Of a DNA stretch of 64,000 bases, positions 53,238 to 64,000 are shown in pieces. Under the pieces are notes generated by a model. That model ran no database searches and was not told the DNA's origin. It saw only the letters and a program-made list of their open reading frames with translations. The stretch's first letter is position 1; each line of letters begins with the position of its first letter. The DNA is from Chamaecrista fasciculata (taxonomy: Eukaryota > Streptophyta > Magnoliopsida > Fabales > Fabaceae). The position numbers and the translations under genes were made by a program. The stretch spans positions 34,957-98,956 of the forward strand of contig QANZ01010690.1 of NCBI GenBank assembly GCA_003254925.1, read 5' to 3'.

Positions 53238-54444
53238 ATGGCTACCTTGGAAAGAACAGACCTAGGAGTAGTGAACTTAGACAAGGAAAAGCAACCTAAG
53301 TTGAAAAAGTCTATCAGAGACGCTTCGCAAAAGAACGTGCATTACGAGGCAAGGTACAATGCGCTCTCTCAATTTCAAGCTAAGTTCAAAATTGAGGCAC
53401 CATTGTACAAAGGACTATCTAAGTTTCATAGTTCGGACGATGAGAACCCACACTCTCACCTGAATGCATTATATTTGCATTGCCGAACCCTAAAACCTAT
53501 AGGAGCCAAGGTTGAGGAAGTGATGTGGAAGGCCTTCCACATCACTCTTGAGGGAAAAGCTTTGCAATGACATACTCTCTTGGCTACCTACGATCTTAAC
53601 GCATACTCCTCTTGGGATAACTTGAGGAGATCCTTCTTGAACAAATGTTTCCTGAAACTAGAGCCTCAATTACGAAGAAGGAGATATCATCAGTGGAGGA
53701 ATGCGAAGAAGAGTCATTACTTGGCTATTTGGATCAATTCCAAGAATTGCTACGCTGATGTCCTAACCACCAGCATAGTGAGGAAAGTTTGGTCGAATAC
53801 TTTTATAATGGACTCTTCCCGGTGGAAGCCAATCATATAGTTGCATCAGCTAATGGGTCCATCAGTAAGTTAGATGCAAAAGGAGCATGGGAGCTAATTA
53901 AGGAGATCGCTTACAAGCGACACGACCGAAGGAGGGTAAGGAAAGACATGACTGCCAACATCCTTGCTCAAGTAACTAAGAAGGTGGAAGAATTAAAGAG
54001 AGAAAATGACGTTCTTAAAACGCAAGTTCTCAAATTTCAAAAACCACCTCAAGTAGCATTGGTCAAGCATAAATGTAGGGCATGTGACAAAATGAAGAAT
54101 ATGAGGAGGTCATAGCCATAGGATTCCAAAATGGAAACCCTTACCCTGACAATTATAACCCTGATTGGAGTGACCAACCTAATTTTAGGTGGAACAAAAA
54201 CAACCAAGAGTATCATAATTATCCCTCTAGAAACTCCTATTGTAATAACAACTTAAATGACAAGTTAACGAACTTAGAAAAACTGTGCGATGGCCTTGAA
54301 AATAGGGTGACGATATTGAATGAGTATGTCACTGACTATGGGAATTCATTTAATAAGCGGATAACACAGTTAAGTGGGAACATATCCTCCACTACTGTGA
54401 TCGACCCTAAGTGGGAATTCATTCATAAGTTCTTGTTGTTTTGA
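53238..54444 (+). pseudogene. Athila-like Ty3/Gypsy gag relic
   Basis: MATLERTDLGVVNLDKEKQP starts at 53238. KIEAPLYKGLSKFHSSDDEN and NPHSHLNALYLHCRTLKPIG match the start of the Athila-type gag domain (F-x-G-x-x-x-E-x-P-x-x-H-L). SWDNLRRSFLNKCF follows, then, after a frame change near 53680, VEYFYNGLFPVEANHIVASA and AWELIKEIAYKRHD. A final segment GFQNGNPYPDNYNPDWSDQP is the typical gag tail, ending at TGA 54444. Stops (TGA 53568, TAG 54115) and shifts make it dead. No protease or pol follows. Confidence 0.85.
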
Positions 54445-55489
54445 TTCTACGAATTATGTTTACCAACCAACTTCAATTTAATAATAAATATTTTCTTGCC
54501 CATATTAATTATTTTTAAAATTCGGTTTTTAATTTCTCTTTCTCTTCCAATTTTCTTTCAAAAAAAATTGCCTTATCCATTGAGGGCAATGCTCATTTCA
54601 AAGTGTGGGAGAGAGAGAGAGAATTCCACTCTCAACATATTTCTTTTCTTGACCATTTGATGCTCTATTGTCTTTAACATTGAGGACAATGTTAGTTTCA
54701 AGTGTGAGGGAAAGGAGTAAGCTAGAGAAGCTTACTTTTTGGTGTATCCAAAAATTTTTGTCTTAAAAAAAGTTGCTATTTTCGAAAATTATATATATAC
54801 TTTTATTTTAAAAAAAAACTTTTCACACCTATTTTTCTGAGTAATTGATTTAAATGTTTTACACTTTTAATTTTCTTCTTGAGTAAACTATGTTTTAGTT
54901 GAATTTTTAATATGATTTAAAGACTTTAGTGGATAATTTTATTTTCGTGATAATAGTTTAGTTTAGTTATTTTCTATAGTTTTAGAATAATCTAAGTAGT
55001 TTTCTAAGTTTAGTAGTTCTTTTTATTTTTATAGACCAATTTGAGAGACCCAGCCTAGTTGTAAGATTTGAGCCTTAACATTTTCTTTCTTAAGAGAGAC
55101 ATTTTAGTCCTTTAGCTTTATTTTCTCTAGAACTTGTCTAAATTCTTGGTTGAAACTTCAAAAGATTTAATAATTTTTAATATGATAGAGGCAATTTTTC
55201 ATTCACCCTTTTATCCCAAACACAAGCCATAAAAATATTATCCCTAGTTTGCCCCTTTGAGCCTTTTCACTAGGTGTTTTAAATATGACTATAAAGATTT
55301 TCTTTTAGTAGAAGCTTTTGGCATAGTCCTTGTTTTTTGTTTTCATCCCTCTTAGGATTGGGGTTGCAAGGTATCCAGAAAAATATATATGAAAAGAAAA
55401 GTATCTTGCAAAAAGAAAAAAAAAATGAAAAGCAAGAGAAAAGTTTGGCCAGACAAAAGAAAAGAGTCTTGTGCCTATTGACTCTTTGA

Positions 55490-55524
<35 letters not shown>

Positions 55525-57300
55525 CTTCAAGTAAAGATTGGCAATAACCCTTAGAAAAGGAGGACTATGATTTCATGTGGATGATGGTTTTCAAGTATAC
55601 TAATTTTAAATGTGTAAGTCAAACACCAAATTTTCTTTCTTCTCTTCCTCTATTCTTTCATATATATATTAGCCTTTATTCTCACATTACAACCCTTTAA
55701 AGACCTCATAATTAAAATATTATTATTTCTTTCATAGTAGAGACCTAGACAACTTTTACAAGCTTATGGTAGGAAGTTTAGTCTAAAGTGACTTGAGTGA
55801 TATTATCCCAATTAGTAAGGTAGTGTGAAACACTTATGGAGTTGGTCCTATAATAATTGAATTCCATTACTTTACGAGGATGATTATTTAGTGAATTCTT
55901 TAGCTCTAGGATTTGACTATGTTTTAATCATGACTCATGGACGTAAAACTATTTGCTAGAATCCTTTGCATAATTTCTTTTCTTCTACTTCGTAGTTTTG
56001 CTCAGGAGTGCAAAGTTTAAGTGTGGGAGATTTGATCAACCAAATCTGACTATGTTATTTGGTCTTCTTTTTACATCTTTTTAATATTAATTATTGCAAA
56101 TATGGTCAAATAATGTGTTAAGGCTTATACCAAGGCGATGCACATAATTAATGACTAAAAGTGCTATTTTGCAGTCTATTATCATATTTTATGAAACATT
56201 GCTCCTTAATCATTTACTTAGTGGTTTCAAGCCATGTATCACAACAAAAGACACTCAAGAAAGCATAACTGAAGGTTGGAGCAACTAATATGAATAAAAT
56301 CAAGCTTAAGAACTTGAGCCGTCATAATGAGTTGGCGGCGCAAGCGACGACGCAGATGCCACGTCACCAGTGCATCCGCAGAGTTTCTAGAAGGCAGATT
56401 AGGTTTGCGTTATTTTGTGTCAGAATTTGAGCAGTGGGAAATTGCCATGGCGCACATAACTTGCAGCCTAAGTAAATATTTGAAAACGTCCAAATTTCAA
56501 ATATCGAAGCTATTAGAGAAAATCAAGGAAAATCTCCTTGAGCCGTCATAGTGGGCTGCTAGCGCAGATGACGGCATAGGCCTAAACTTTGCCTGTAAAT
56601 AGAGCTCATCATTCCATACTCGTGTCACACTTTTTAGATCTCAAAAACATGTCGTTACTCTGTCAAAAGAGTAACTAATCTTTCAATATCGCAAGGAGGA
56701 ATCCAACGATATGGCTAGAGTTCATCGTTCTTCATAAGGGAGTAGTTGGTTTGGCTATGTATTTCTATATTTTCAATAGTTCATAGGTCCATGATCAAAA
56801 GTCAATATATTAGACAATTAGTTTTATGATTGTACTTTCTATACGAGTTATCAGTTTGATATGTATTGTTTACGTTTGATTATTAATAAAGTGTATTCGT
56901 ACATATCATTTCATAGTTTTGAGTGATATATCCTAACTCTCATTTGTCACCATTGCTAAGGTTATCTTTGAAGTTGTAAGGTTTGCAAAGTTGTTTATAA
57001 TTTAGGCATTGGCTTTCGTTATCATAATCAAGTCACCACATCTCCATATCCTTATCGAACAAGGAAAGCATATCGAATGCTCCATCCCTCCAATATGTTT
57101 CTTATTATTATTCATTCATCTTAACTACTTCATCTCGATCAAAATTCAGTTTCGCACACAATTCCTATTTACTCTTGCAAAGAGTTCCGGAGAGATTCGA
57201 CCTTGGGTCATGCACCATATTATATCTCAATATAATATTTGGGCATAGCTTGCATATTAATTTGGCAAGCATTTACGATGAGTGCTCGATCACTCACCCT
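54445..57300. other. Non-coding remainder of the Athila-like element
   Basis: Contains CATTGAGGGCAATGCTCATT and ACATTGAGGACAATGTTAGT followed by AGTGTGGGAG, phrases common in the 3' parts of Athila-type elements. 56300-56600 has two copies of GAGCCGTCATA(A/G)TG with a GC-rich GCGCAAGCGACGACGCAGAT stretch, perhaps an LTR. 54610-54620 is a GA run. 55490-55524 is an (AT)n(GT)n microsatellite. No frame encodes a recognisable protein and LTR borders cannot be fixed. Confidence 0.45.
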
Positions 57301-59645
57301 GTATTTGTTTACCACTTTTAGTTCCAGGTTTGCAGGAGTCATCTTCTAGTGCCATCTAAATTGGGAAGCTCTCTTGGAGTCCCACATTTTGTTCATGTGA
57401 GTATACTGGTTTATTTCATATGACATTGATTTATTCATATTTGATACTTGACTCTAGTGTAACTGCCTTAGATTTACAGTAAGGGAAGTGTTGATATTTT
57501 ATCTTAAGTTCAATTGTCATGAGAGCACAGCTCTCTTTTATATAAGTTTGCTTATTGATGAAAGTGGAGCTCATACTGAAATATCGTTGCTAAGTTGGTT
57601 ATTATATGCATTATGGACCCCTCTGTTTATATGGGAATCTTTGTCGAAAATCTTATGAAAGGTTATGGGATATGTTAGTGTCAGGCATACGGGTCATGAG
57701 GTTCTTCCATGTGGTTTGTTCCGATCATAGATTCCATTAAGGAGTCGTGACAAAAATGAAGAACCAAAAAGTTAGTGTCGGCTAATACTTATTTATTTGG
57801 ACAATATTAAGTAATTGTAATCTTAACATATGAAAAAAAATCAAATGGAATAATCAACAAATAGCACCAAATTTGTTGTTTTTTTAAGGTTTGATTATTC
57901 CAAATCCCAATGCAAAAAATCATGAAAAAGCATAATCAAATTTTCGATAATCTAATCCAAACAACTATGATTATTCATAATTTTCCATCAAAAATATTTG
58001 TTCAATTTTTTCTTTCATTTCTACCCTTATATAATTTATCAATTACCAAACCATTATATCTACCAACCACAATAATTAAATAGTTATTTAAATAATTTCA
58101 CACCTAAAAATCACTTTTTACTAACTATTACCCAAACAACATTTCAATCAATAATCTGATTTTTCATAATCTGATTATAATCAAATCCAAACAGAGCATT
58201 TAGGTCAAGATTTTCTTTTAAACTCATAAAATATTATAGGGTTCAAAACTCATATATTTTAGAGTAAGAATTAGGCTATTCTTTTTAATTTAATTCATCA
58301 TATATAATCTTGAGATTACTTGTTTGTCCCTTTAATCTCTCAAAAACAAAAATAATAAATTAAGGATAAATAAATTCTCTTGAGAGAATATTCCCTTGAG
58401 AATATTAATCTTACAGGTACACTTAGAACCAAGATACACATGCTTTCATTCTTTTTTGGGTGTTTAATATAATAATTATTATTTAAAATTCCCTGGCTCT
58501 CACTTTCAGCAGTAAAACGACAATTCCAATCTCCAACTATTAATTTGTTTTCGAACAACGTAGACTTTTGATTCCCATCAAGGGTTTGTTGGCCTTAAGT
58601 TTAATAACCTGAGTCAAGTCTAACTCTCTAATTCTCCAATCTTTTGTTTTTTCTTTAATAAATTGTTTAAATCCCTTATTGTGAATATTGGTGTATTTTC
58701 ATAATTTGTTTGTATTGCAATTTAATATTTGTTAATCAATCTTGGACTCGAGGGTGTTTGATGTGTGTTAAGGATAATTAATTATAAATATTTAGGCCAT
58801 TTATTTTTAATAATTATTTTGGGGTAAGTTTATAATTATAATGATTTTCTATGGTGCCTAACACCATTCCTAGAAATTAAATGTACTCTAAAATCCATCT
58901 TTGGTTCAAACCAGTTTTCTTTCAATGTTTGCCTTATTCACCAAATTTCGAAAATAATTAATTTTTCCAAGTTTTTTCTTATATTATTCGGTGGCGACTC
59001 ATTTTTCAAGTCATTAAAGAGATTCTCCACAATGTCAAGTGTGGCAAACAAAAGGGCATTTGGGTCATTTTATATGACTCTTCATTTATTAGACCTACTA
59101 CAATCTCTCTCCATCACATCACTTTTCACCTAATTCTTTTTAACATTTTCTTTTTTAAAATTATTATAATTACTATTATACTTTTAGTTATCTTTAATAT
59201 TTAAAATAATAATAATTTTTTTATTTACATGTTAATTAATATTATATTTTTATTATTAAAATAATTTCCTTCCCTCTTATTAAAAAAATTAATTATATAA
59301 AAAAACAAATTCAACCAAAATATTTAAAATTTTGATTTTAAATAATGATTCATGACTATTTTGGAACAATTCGATATTCTTTATTAGGGACTGATGCGTT
59401 AACTCAGTAAAAATTAGATGACCCAAAAGTCAATTTTTTGTCTAAAATTTATTTTGGCAAAATTAAATAATTATAATCGTAATATAGAGAGAGAACCAAA
59501 TGGATGATGACCATTATTTTAACCAAGGAACCAAATCGTTCACAATTTTAATATTATATGAACCAACCAACTCGCATTTTTTCTTATAACACAAGAAAAG
59601 AAAAAAAAATCATTCATAACTATTTTGGGACAGCTCAATACATTT
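57301..59645. other. Intergenic, no gene seen
   Basis: 57830-58205 shows weakly inverted GATTATTCCAAATCCCAATG / AATCTGATTATAATCAAATC stretches ending TCCAAACAGAGCATTTAGG, a common plant MITE-like phrase. The rest is AT-rich without ORFs of interest. Confidence 0.4.
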
Positions 59646-60922
59646 CTAACTTTTATTTTTTTCATTATGGACTGCTCCGTCAAATCGATAAAATTCTATT
59701 TTTCGTTTAAGATTGTGTTGACCTCCATATCTCTCTTCTTCAACATTATTCACACCTTCTTGAGAACTCCCAAACCCGGGTTGTTCTATTAACCCTTCAT
59801 ATTTCTTCCCTCTAAAGTGATATTTGAAAACTTCGTAAGAGATGTTGATTGACATGAGGATGTTCCTTTTGGATTCTCCTCCTTCTGCCCAATAAGTTGG
59901 TCAGGAGGAGAATCTATTGTTATCTTGCTTTCCACCTACAAATTCCATTAGTGAGGTAAAATAATTATATTACTAATGATAATAACTAGCATTTGTATAT
60001 ATTAATTAAACCTTAAGCATAAAATCAAAATGAATGTGTATTGATTAGATAATTGTAAATTGAATGTCACTACCTTTTGTTTCTTGGAGGTTGGCTTGGG
60101 AAATCGAGGATGAGTCCCATACATAATAAAGCTCACGACCTCAGGGATTTAGTGAACAATTTGGCCTGAGCTTAAATGACAATAGTACTGAAAATTTGCA
60201 TAATGAACTTTGATTATCATCATCACAAGACATAATTCAATATTTTTTTTAAGACACATCAAATATTTTTTGATTTATTGAACATCATTTACCTTTTCAC
60301 CCATCTTTGTGTCATGTTGCCAATGTGTATGCTCCATTTCCCTAGTCTTTCTTTGACATCGTCAATGTCTTTAATACTTGCACTTGTAGTTGCAACATCA
60401 AACTTTGCAGGAAAACTAAAGTTAACTTTTTCTGCCACCACTTCATTCTTCACCTTTCTTTCTTTCCTTTGATCCTGTGTGGGCACATAAATACATATTT
60501 ACATGCATAAAATACATTGAACCATTATTATCATAACAATTCTAAATTAATACCATTCAAATGATTGTCTAAGATCCAAAGTACTCAGAGGCCTAAGCTT
60601 CATCAATTATAATTAATTGTATTTTTTGATTACTCGAAGGTTCAGCAGATTAAAAATTAAAAAAAATGATGGCAAATCATATTGTTTTTTTCAAAAAAAA
60701 TGTATCAATTGGAATTAAATTAAACACAGATAGAAGAATTTACCGACATAGAAGGATCAACATCTTCAGGTCTTTGTATTGATGGTAAAACGTTTTTAGA
60801 ACTCGTTTTATCATTTCCTTCAAAAGCTTTTCTTTTCTTCTCTGCTTCTTGTGAAGGATAGTCTTTTCCATCTCACTAGCTTTTTTATTCTCTTCCGCTA
60901 ATAGAAAACTTGATGACGACAT
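59646..60922 (-). pseudogene. Unrecognised lysine-rich multi-exon gene or remnant
   Basis: On the minus strand, an ATG at 60922 gives MSSSSFLLAEENKKASEMEK then KKQRRKEKLLKEMIKRVLK, highly charged and helical, reaching a GT donor at 60743. A second exon-like frame starts after CACACAG at 60474: DQRKERKVKNEVVAEKVNFS...DDVKERLGKWSIHIGNMTQR, ending VKR with GTAAATG near 60293. A third open piece (59855-59646, MSINISYEVFKYHFRGKKYE...) has no clear join. Phases of the first two only agree if exon 1 changes frame after RVLK, where VLPSIQRPEDVDPSMS is open. I do not recognise the protein. Confidence 0.3.
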
Positions 60923-61136
60923 ATTCTTTGATTTGTTAAAAAGACCAAGGTTTATGACAATTCGAATATGTTTTGAAGGATTTCGGATGAAGCGGGTGTG
61001 TTTTCATGGCTAGAAAACACGATATTCATACTAGTGACATATATATATTAAAGAAAAATCATTAATTGTAGGATAATTTTGTATTCTTTTTTTTAATTTT
61101 AAGTTTTTCTACATATACATGAACGTAAAATGTATT

Positions 61137-61392
61137 TGCAAAAGAATTTTTGGTACCCTTGAAGTATGATATCAATTTCAATTGTACCCCCAAAGTTTAT
61201 TGAGTCAATTATACCTCTAATTATTTTTTTTTTCAATTATACCTCCAATTTGGGGGTACAATTGACTCAAATATGAAACATTGGAGCATAATTGACTCAA
61301 ATATGAAATATTGAGGTACAATTGACCAAAAAAATTTTAAAGGTAAACTAAACAGACCTCATACTTTAGGGAATAAAAAATACTTTTGCCAA
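61137..61392. repeat. Foldback repeat
   Basis: GCAAAAGAATTTTTGGTACC...GAAGTATGA faces TCATACTTTAGGGAATAAAA...TACTTTTGC. Between them, tandem CAATT(A/G)TACC(C/T)CCAA and GGTACAATTGACTCAAATAT units mirror each other. It resembles the other Mutator-type MITEs in style; the TSD is not clear. Confidence 0.6.
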
Positions 61393-61671
61393 ATTTATTC
61401 AAACCCCAAGCTTTACTTTCCCATATGTGGATTTTTTTTTCTAAAAAAAATCATTATTATGGGTGAAATATGAAAAATATAATTGATTACTAAATATATA
61501 TATATATATAATAGTTCTAAACAAAACTGGCGCTCTTTTTTCAATAGTTTCTTTGTAAATAACAATTATTATTTAATGTCACTTTCTAGTATCTATAAAA
61601 TTATTATTTTTTTTTAATTTACCTATGATTTTAATGATAATCCTTAAGGCCTTCATATAAATCAGCTTAAT
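61393..61671. other. Intergenic AT-rich sequence
   Basis: Includes a short (AT)n run at 61495-61511. Nothing else is seen. Confidence 0.45.
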
Positions 61672-61825
61672 TTAATGTCATTAATGTTTAAGATATAAAA
61701 AATTGATGTCATTAATGTTTTAGATATATAAAAAATTGATGTCATTAATGTTTAAGATATAAAAATCTAATTTCATTAATGTTTAAGATATAAAANTTGA
61801 AATCGCAGCATGTGCTGCAATTTCA
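61672..61825. repeat. Four ~37-bp tandem copies, an N, and a near-palindrome
   Basis: GTCATTAATGTTT(A/T)AGATAT followed by AAAAATTGAT repeats four times between 61677 and 61795. An undetermined base lies at 61796. TGAAATCGCAGCATGTGCTGCAATTTCA-type sequence (61798-61825) is almost a perfect palindrome around GCAGCATGTGCTGC. Confidence 0.75.
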
Positions 61826-61951
61826 ACGGCTGCAATTTCACCATTTTTTCTAAAATTATTACAAATTAAAAATTATATAGTTAAAAAAAAATTATACAAA
61901 TGAAAAATTAATTATATCAAGTAACAAAAAAAATTATACGAGTTATCCACT

Positions 61952-64000
61952 TCATCCTGGGGTATATCTATTTGGAGGGTTCAACGTATTTCGATTATGT
62001 AGAAAGGGCGGTGAGAAAAATGTTTGTGGTGGATGCATGTCAGCTTGTGAAAATGTTTGTGAATCAGGAGGAGGCATGTCATGCTGTGAAAAATGTACAG
62101 GAGGCATGTCGTGCTGCACTGTATAGTCTGGATCCGTCAACAAGTCCAAGAACGGTATCTGTGGAAGGCGTGAAGACGACTCCGCAATGTCTAACGAGGC
62201 AGGACGTGCCGAAGAACCACCACTGTAGTATGCTGAACTAGAAAAACCGCCGAATGAACTAAAATTGTGCTGCGGAAGAGATACCCCAAGTGACAGGTCT
62301 GGGTAACCAAAATTCTGTGAACGGCGGGAAGACGACTCCGGGACGTCTAACGTGCCCGAAGTACCACCATCATAGAATGAGGACAAAGTCCCACCACCAC
62401 TTAGGAATGCCGTCAAACCATCAAAAAGGGGGGATTCATGCCTATGCGATGGAGGCGGCTCCTGGTAAGCAGGGGACGACGCATGGCATGTATGTCTCTG
62501 TGCCGGGGGTGCAATGGAGGCGATGGCGGCGACGGCTGATCGTAAATTACTTGTTGCGGTTGTCTAGCCGAAAAATGCCCTTGCCGCCACCTCTTGTTTC
62601 TTGGTGGTGACTGTGTCGGAGGAATTTCTGGCAAATTAACGTCTGGCCTGGCGGGTGCCTGACGATTGCGTGCCAGCATGTTCCCATGTGCCTCCAGCCC
62701 CTCACCTAATGCCCCCTGACATTAATAGAGATGTTCTTGACTTGGTCGGCTAATTCTTCAACAGTGGTCTCAGGATTCTCCGCATGTTGTTCTAACCTGT
62801 CCAAATTGTCGACCTGCATGAAGTCGTAAACATAAGTGATTATACGACAAAAATATTAAATACATGGTTACGGGAAATTAAATATGATTTACGCACCGCA
62901 TACATGATGGATCCACCAACAGCGTCCAACCATCGCCATGTGTGCCTTTTGTACCACTAGAGGTACTCGTCAAGCCTAACCAATGGCCTAGACGACGCAT
63001 TTATACTGAAGACAAAATTATTCCGTTGGGCCCAACACATGACAAATGGACGATGCCTATTTTCCCAGTCAACTTGGGTTTGTCCTCTAAGATCTCTTCC
63101 GTGATAACCCAAGTTGTCTAAGTTGATTCCAGGACCAGGAATGTGTTGGTCCATCTGAAACTGTCGCAGCACTCGATCAGGGTGGTGCCACTCAACTATG
63201 TGCATACATAACAGTGGACATGAGGACCGCCACACAGAAGAGTTCTGCAGACAGTAGTCAGGGATGCGGGCTGCCACGACGACATCATTGTCATATGGCT
63301 GCCACACGAACTGGAAAAAAGCATCGTTAAGCATAATGAAATAAAAATTAAAATTATACAATATAGTAATAATTGTCATGCATACTTCACGCCCTTTATG
63401 ATGATCAATCCACTGGCGGTACCACAGTACAGATTCATCGCGTGGTAAGAAATGGTTACACCTTGCAGCCCACCTACACATAAATGAAAACCATTAGTAT
63501 AATATAGTAAAAATTATAATGTCAATGGAAGGGATAACATGAATATACACGGAAACACACATACCGGTGTCCCAAAAGCGGTGGTGGAAAGCCCCACTCC
63601 CCATACAGATCTCTGGCGGGTGGTTGGTTTCTGAGATGTGGGGCTAGTGACGGGAATCGATCCCAAGCCCATACTTGCATAAGAAGGATGCAACCGCCCA
63701 TCCCCTTGGCCTCGGGTTTTGTGGCATCACACATATCACTATACAAGTTTGATAATACAGCTGAACCCCAACTGTATCCCCCGCACAACTCGTGGTTCTC
63801 CAAGAGACGCAGGTACATGCAGTGCACTAAATTACCTGACTGGTCAGGTATCAACCAGCCGCCGATCATGCGTAGTATATACGCTCGTGCAAACTGCTGC
63901 ACCTGCTCCTCTGTGGGATTTTCTGGAAATCGTTGTGCATTAAAATTCTCAAATAACCAGGTCATTTTCAACCGCTGTCCTTTAAACATGTTTTCGTCAG
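61952..64000 (-). pseudogene. Plant mobile domain (PMD, MAIN-like) gene, broken and cut by the window edge
   Basis: Minus-strand exons are: >64000-63565 (MTWLFENFNAQRFPENPTEE..., AYILRMIGGWLIPDQSGNLV, MGGCILLMQVWAWDRFP), 63473-63386 (RWAARCNHFLPRDESVLWYR), 63310-62897 (FVWQPYDNDVVVAARIPDYC...) and one from 62813 down to 61952. Splice borders fit GT-AG with matching phases. The sequence has the signature blocks of the plant mobile domain (PF10536 / serine-threonine phosphatase 7 long-form-like), found in MAIN-type nuclear proteins and in plant transposons. A TAG (62957) interrupts LDEYL-WYKRHTWRWLDAVGG. In the last exon the frame shifts near 62720 (G-run) and again near 62430, before a Ser/Pro/Gln/His-rich tail ending NPPNRYTPG. 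The N-terminal start lies beyond the window. It is probably a pseudogene; whether of host or transposon origin is open. Confidence 0.8.

Noticed and set aside
55279..55530. 83-codon minus-strand frame starting MKHTHTHIYIYIY
   Set aside because: Generated by the (GT)n(AT)n microsatellite.
56327..56551. 74-codon + strand frame starting MSWRRKRRRRC
   Set aside because: Lies in the non-coding remainder of the Athila-like element; composition is explained by the GC-rich repeat and no domain is seen.

Overview
This is AT-rich nuclear DNA from a flowering plant. Support for that comes from GT-AG introns, telomere-like CCCTAAA runs, FBD-type F-box genes, a plant polygalacturonase, plastid-protein gene fragments and several plant transposon superfamilies. 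The gene families fit a eudicot, perhaps a fabid, but the sequence alone does not fix the species. There are no rRNA or tRNA genes that I can recognise, no CRISPR array and no prokaryotic operon structure.

Three genes look intact. Two are F-box/LRR/FBD genes on the + strand (2847-5863, 420 aa; 43072-44530, 391 aa). They share one architecture: three exons, all introns in phase 0, and a 285-bp last exon. The third is a six-exon polygalacturonase (35386-40575, 430 aa) with all four glycoside hydrolase family 28 motifs. A third F-box copy at 51250-51690 is a pseudogene. A plant-mobile-domain (MAIN-like) locus runs off the right edge on the minus strand, with a nonsense codon and two frame changes. 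A lysine-rich, multi-exon-looking stretch at 59.6-60.9 kb is unrecognised.

Most of the rest is transposable elements, many with target-site duplications (TSDs) readable from the sequence. From left to right they are: Mutator-type foldback MITEs (9-bp TSDs) throughout; a 5'-truncated Tat-type Ty3/Gypsy element (about 9413-17195) whose pol fragment is on the minus strand and whose extra ORF is antisense and spliced; a 2.1-kb solo LTR nested in that element's LTR (TSD AAGGC); a Stowaway MITE; a 1.25-kb hairpin-rich inverted repeat; a 4.27-kb CACTA element (TSD AGA) carrying exons of two nuclear genes for plastid translation or RNA proteins (GUF1/LepA-like and an S1-domain RLSB/PDE338-like gene); a 3.1-kb LTR element (TSD TTTCT) encoding an unrecognised protein instead of pol; a 981-bp palindromic element with TG...CA ends (TSD AAGAC); a hAT-type element (TSD TTTATACT); Copia and LINE scraps; a probable Helitron; a Pack-MULE carrying the C-terminal part of a 3-ketoacyl-CoA synthase; and a gag-only Athila-like relic.

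The most interesting signals are the gene-capturing elements, the palindromic LTR-like element, the LTR element with a non-gag-pol protein, and a perfect 35-bp-arm hairpin inside intron 1 of the first F-box gene. Single N bases at 50905, 52912 and 61796 mark assembly joins; the one at 52912 cuts an LTR short.
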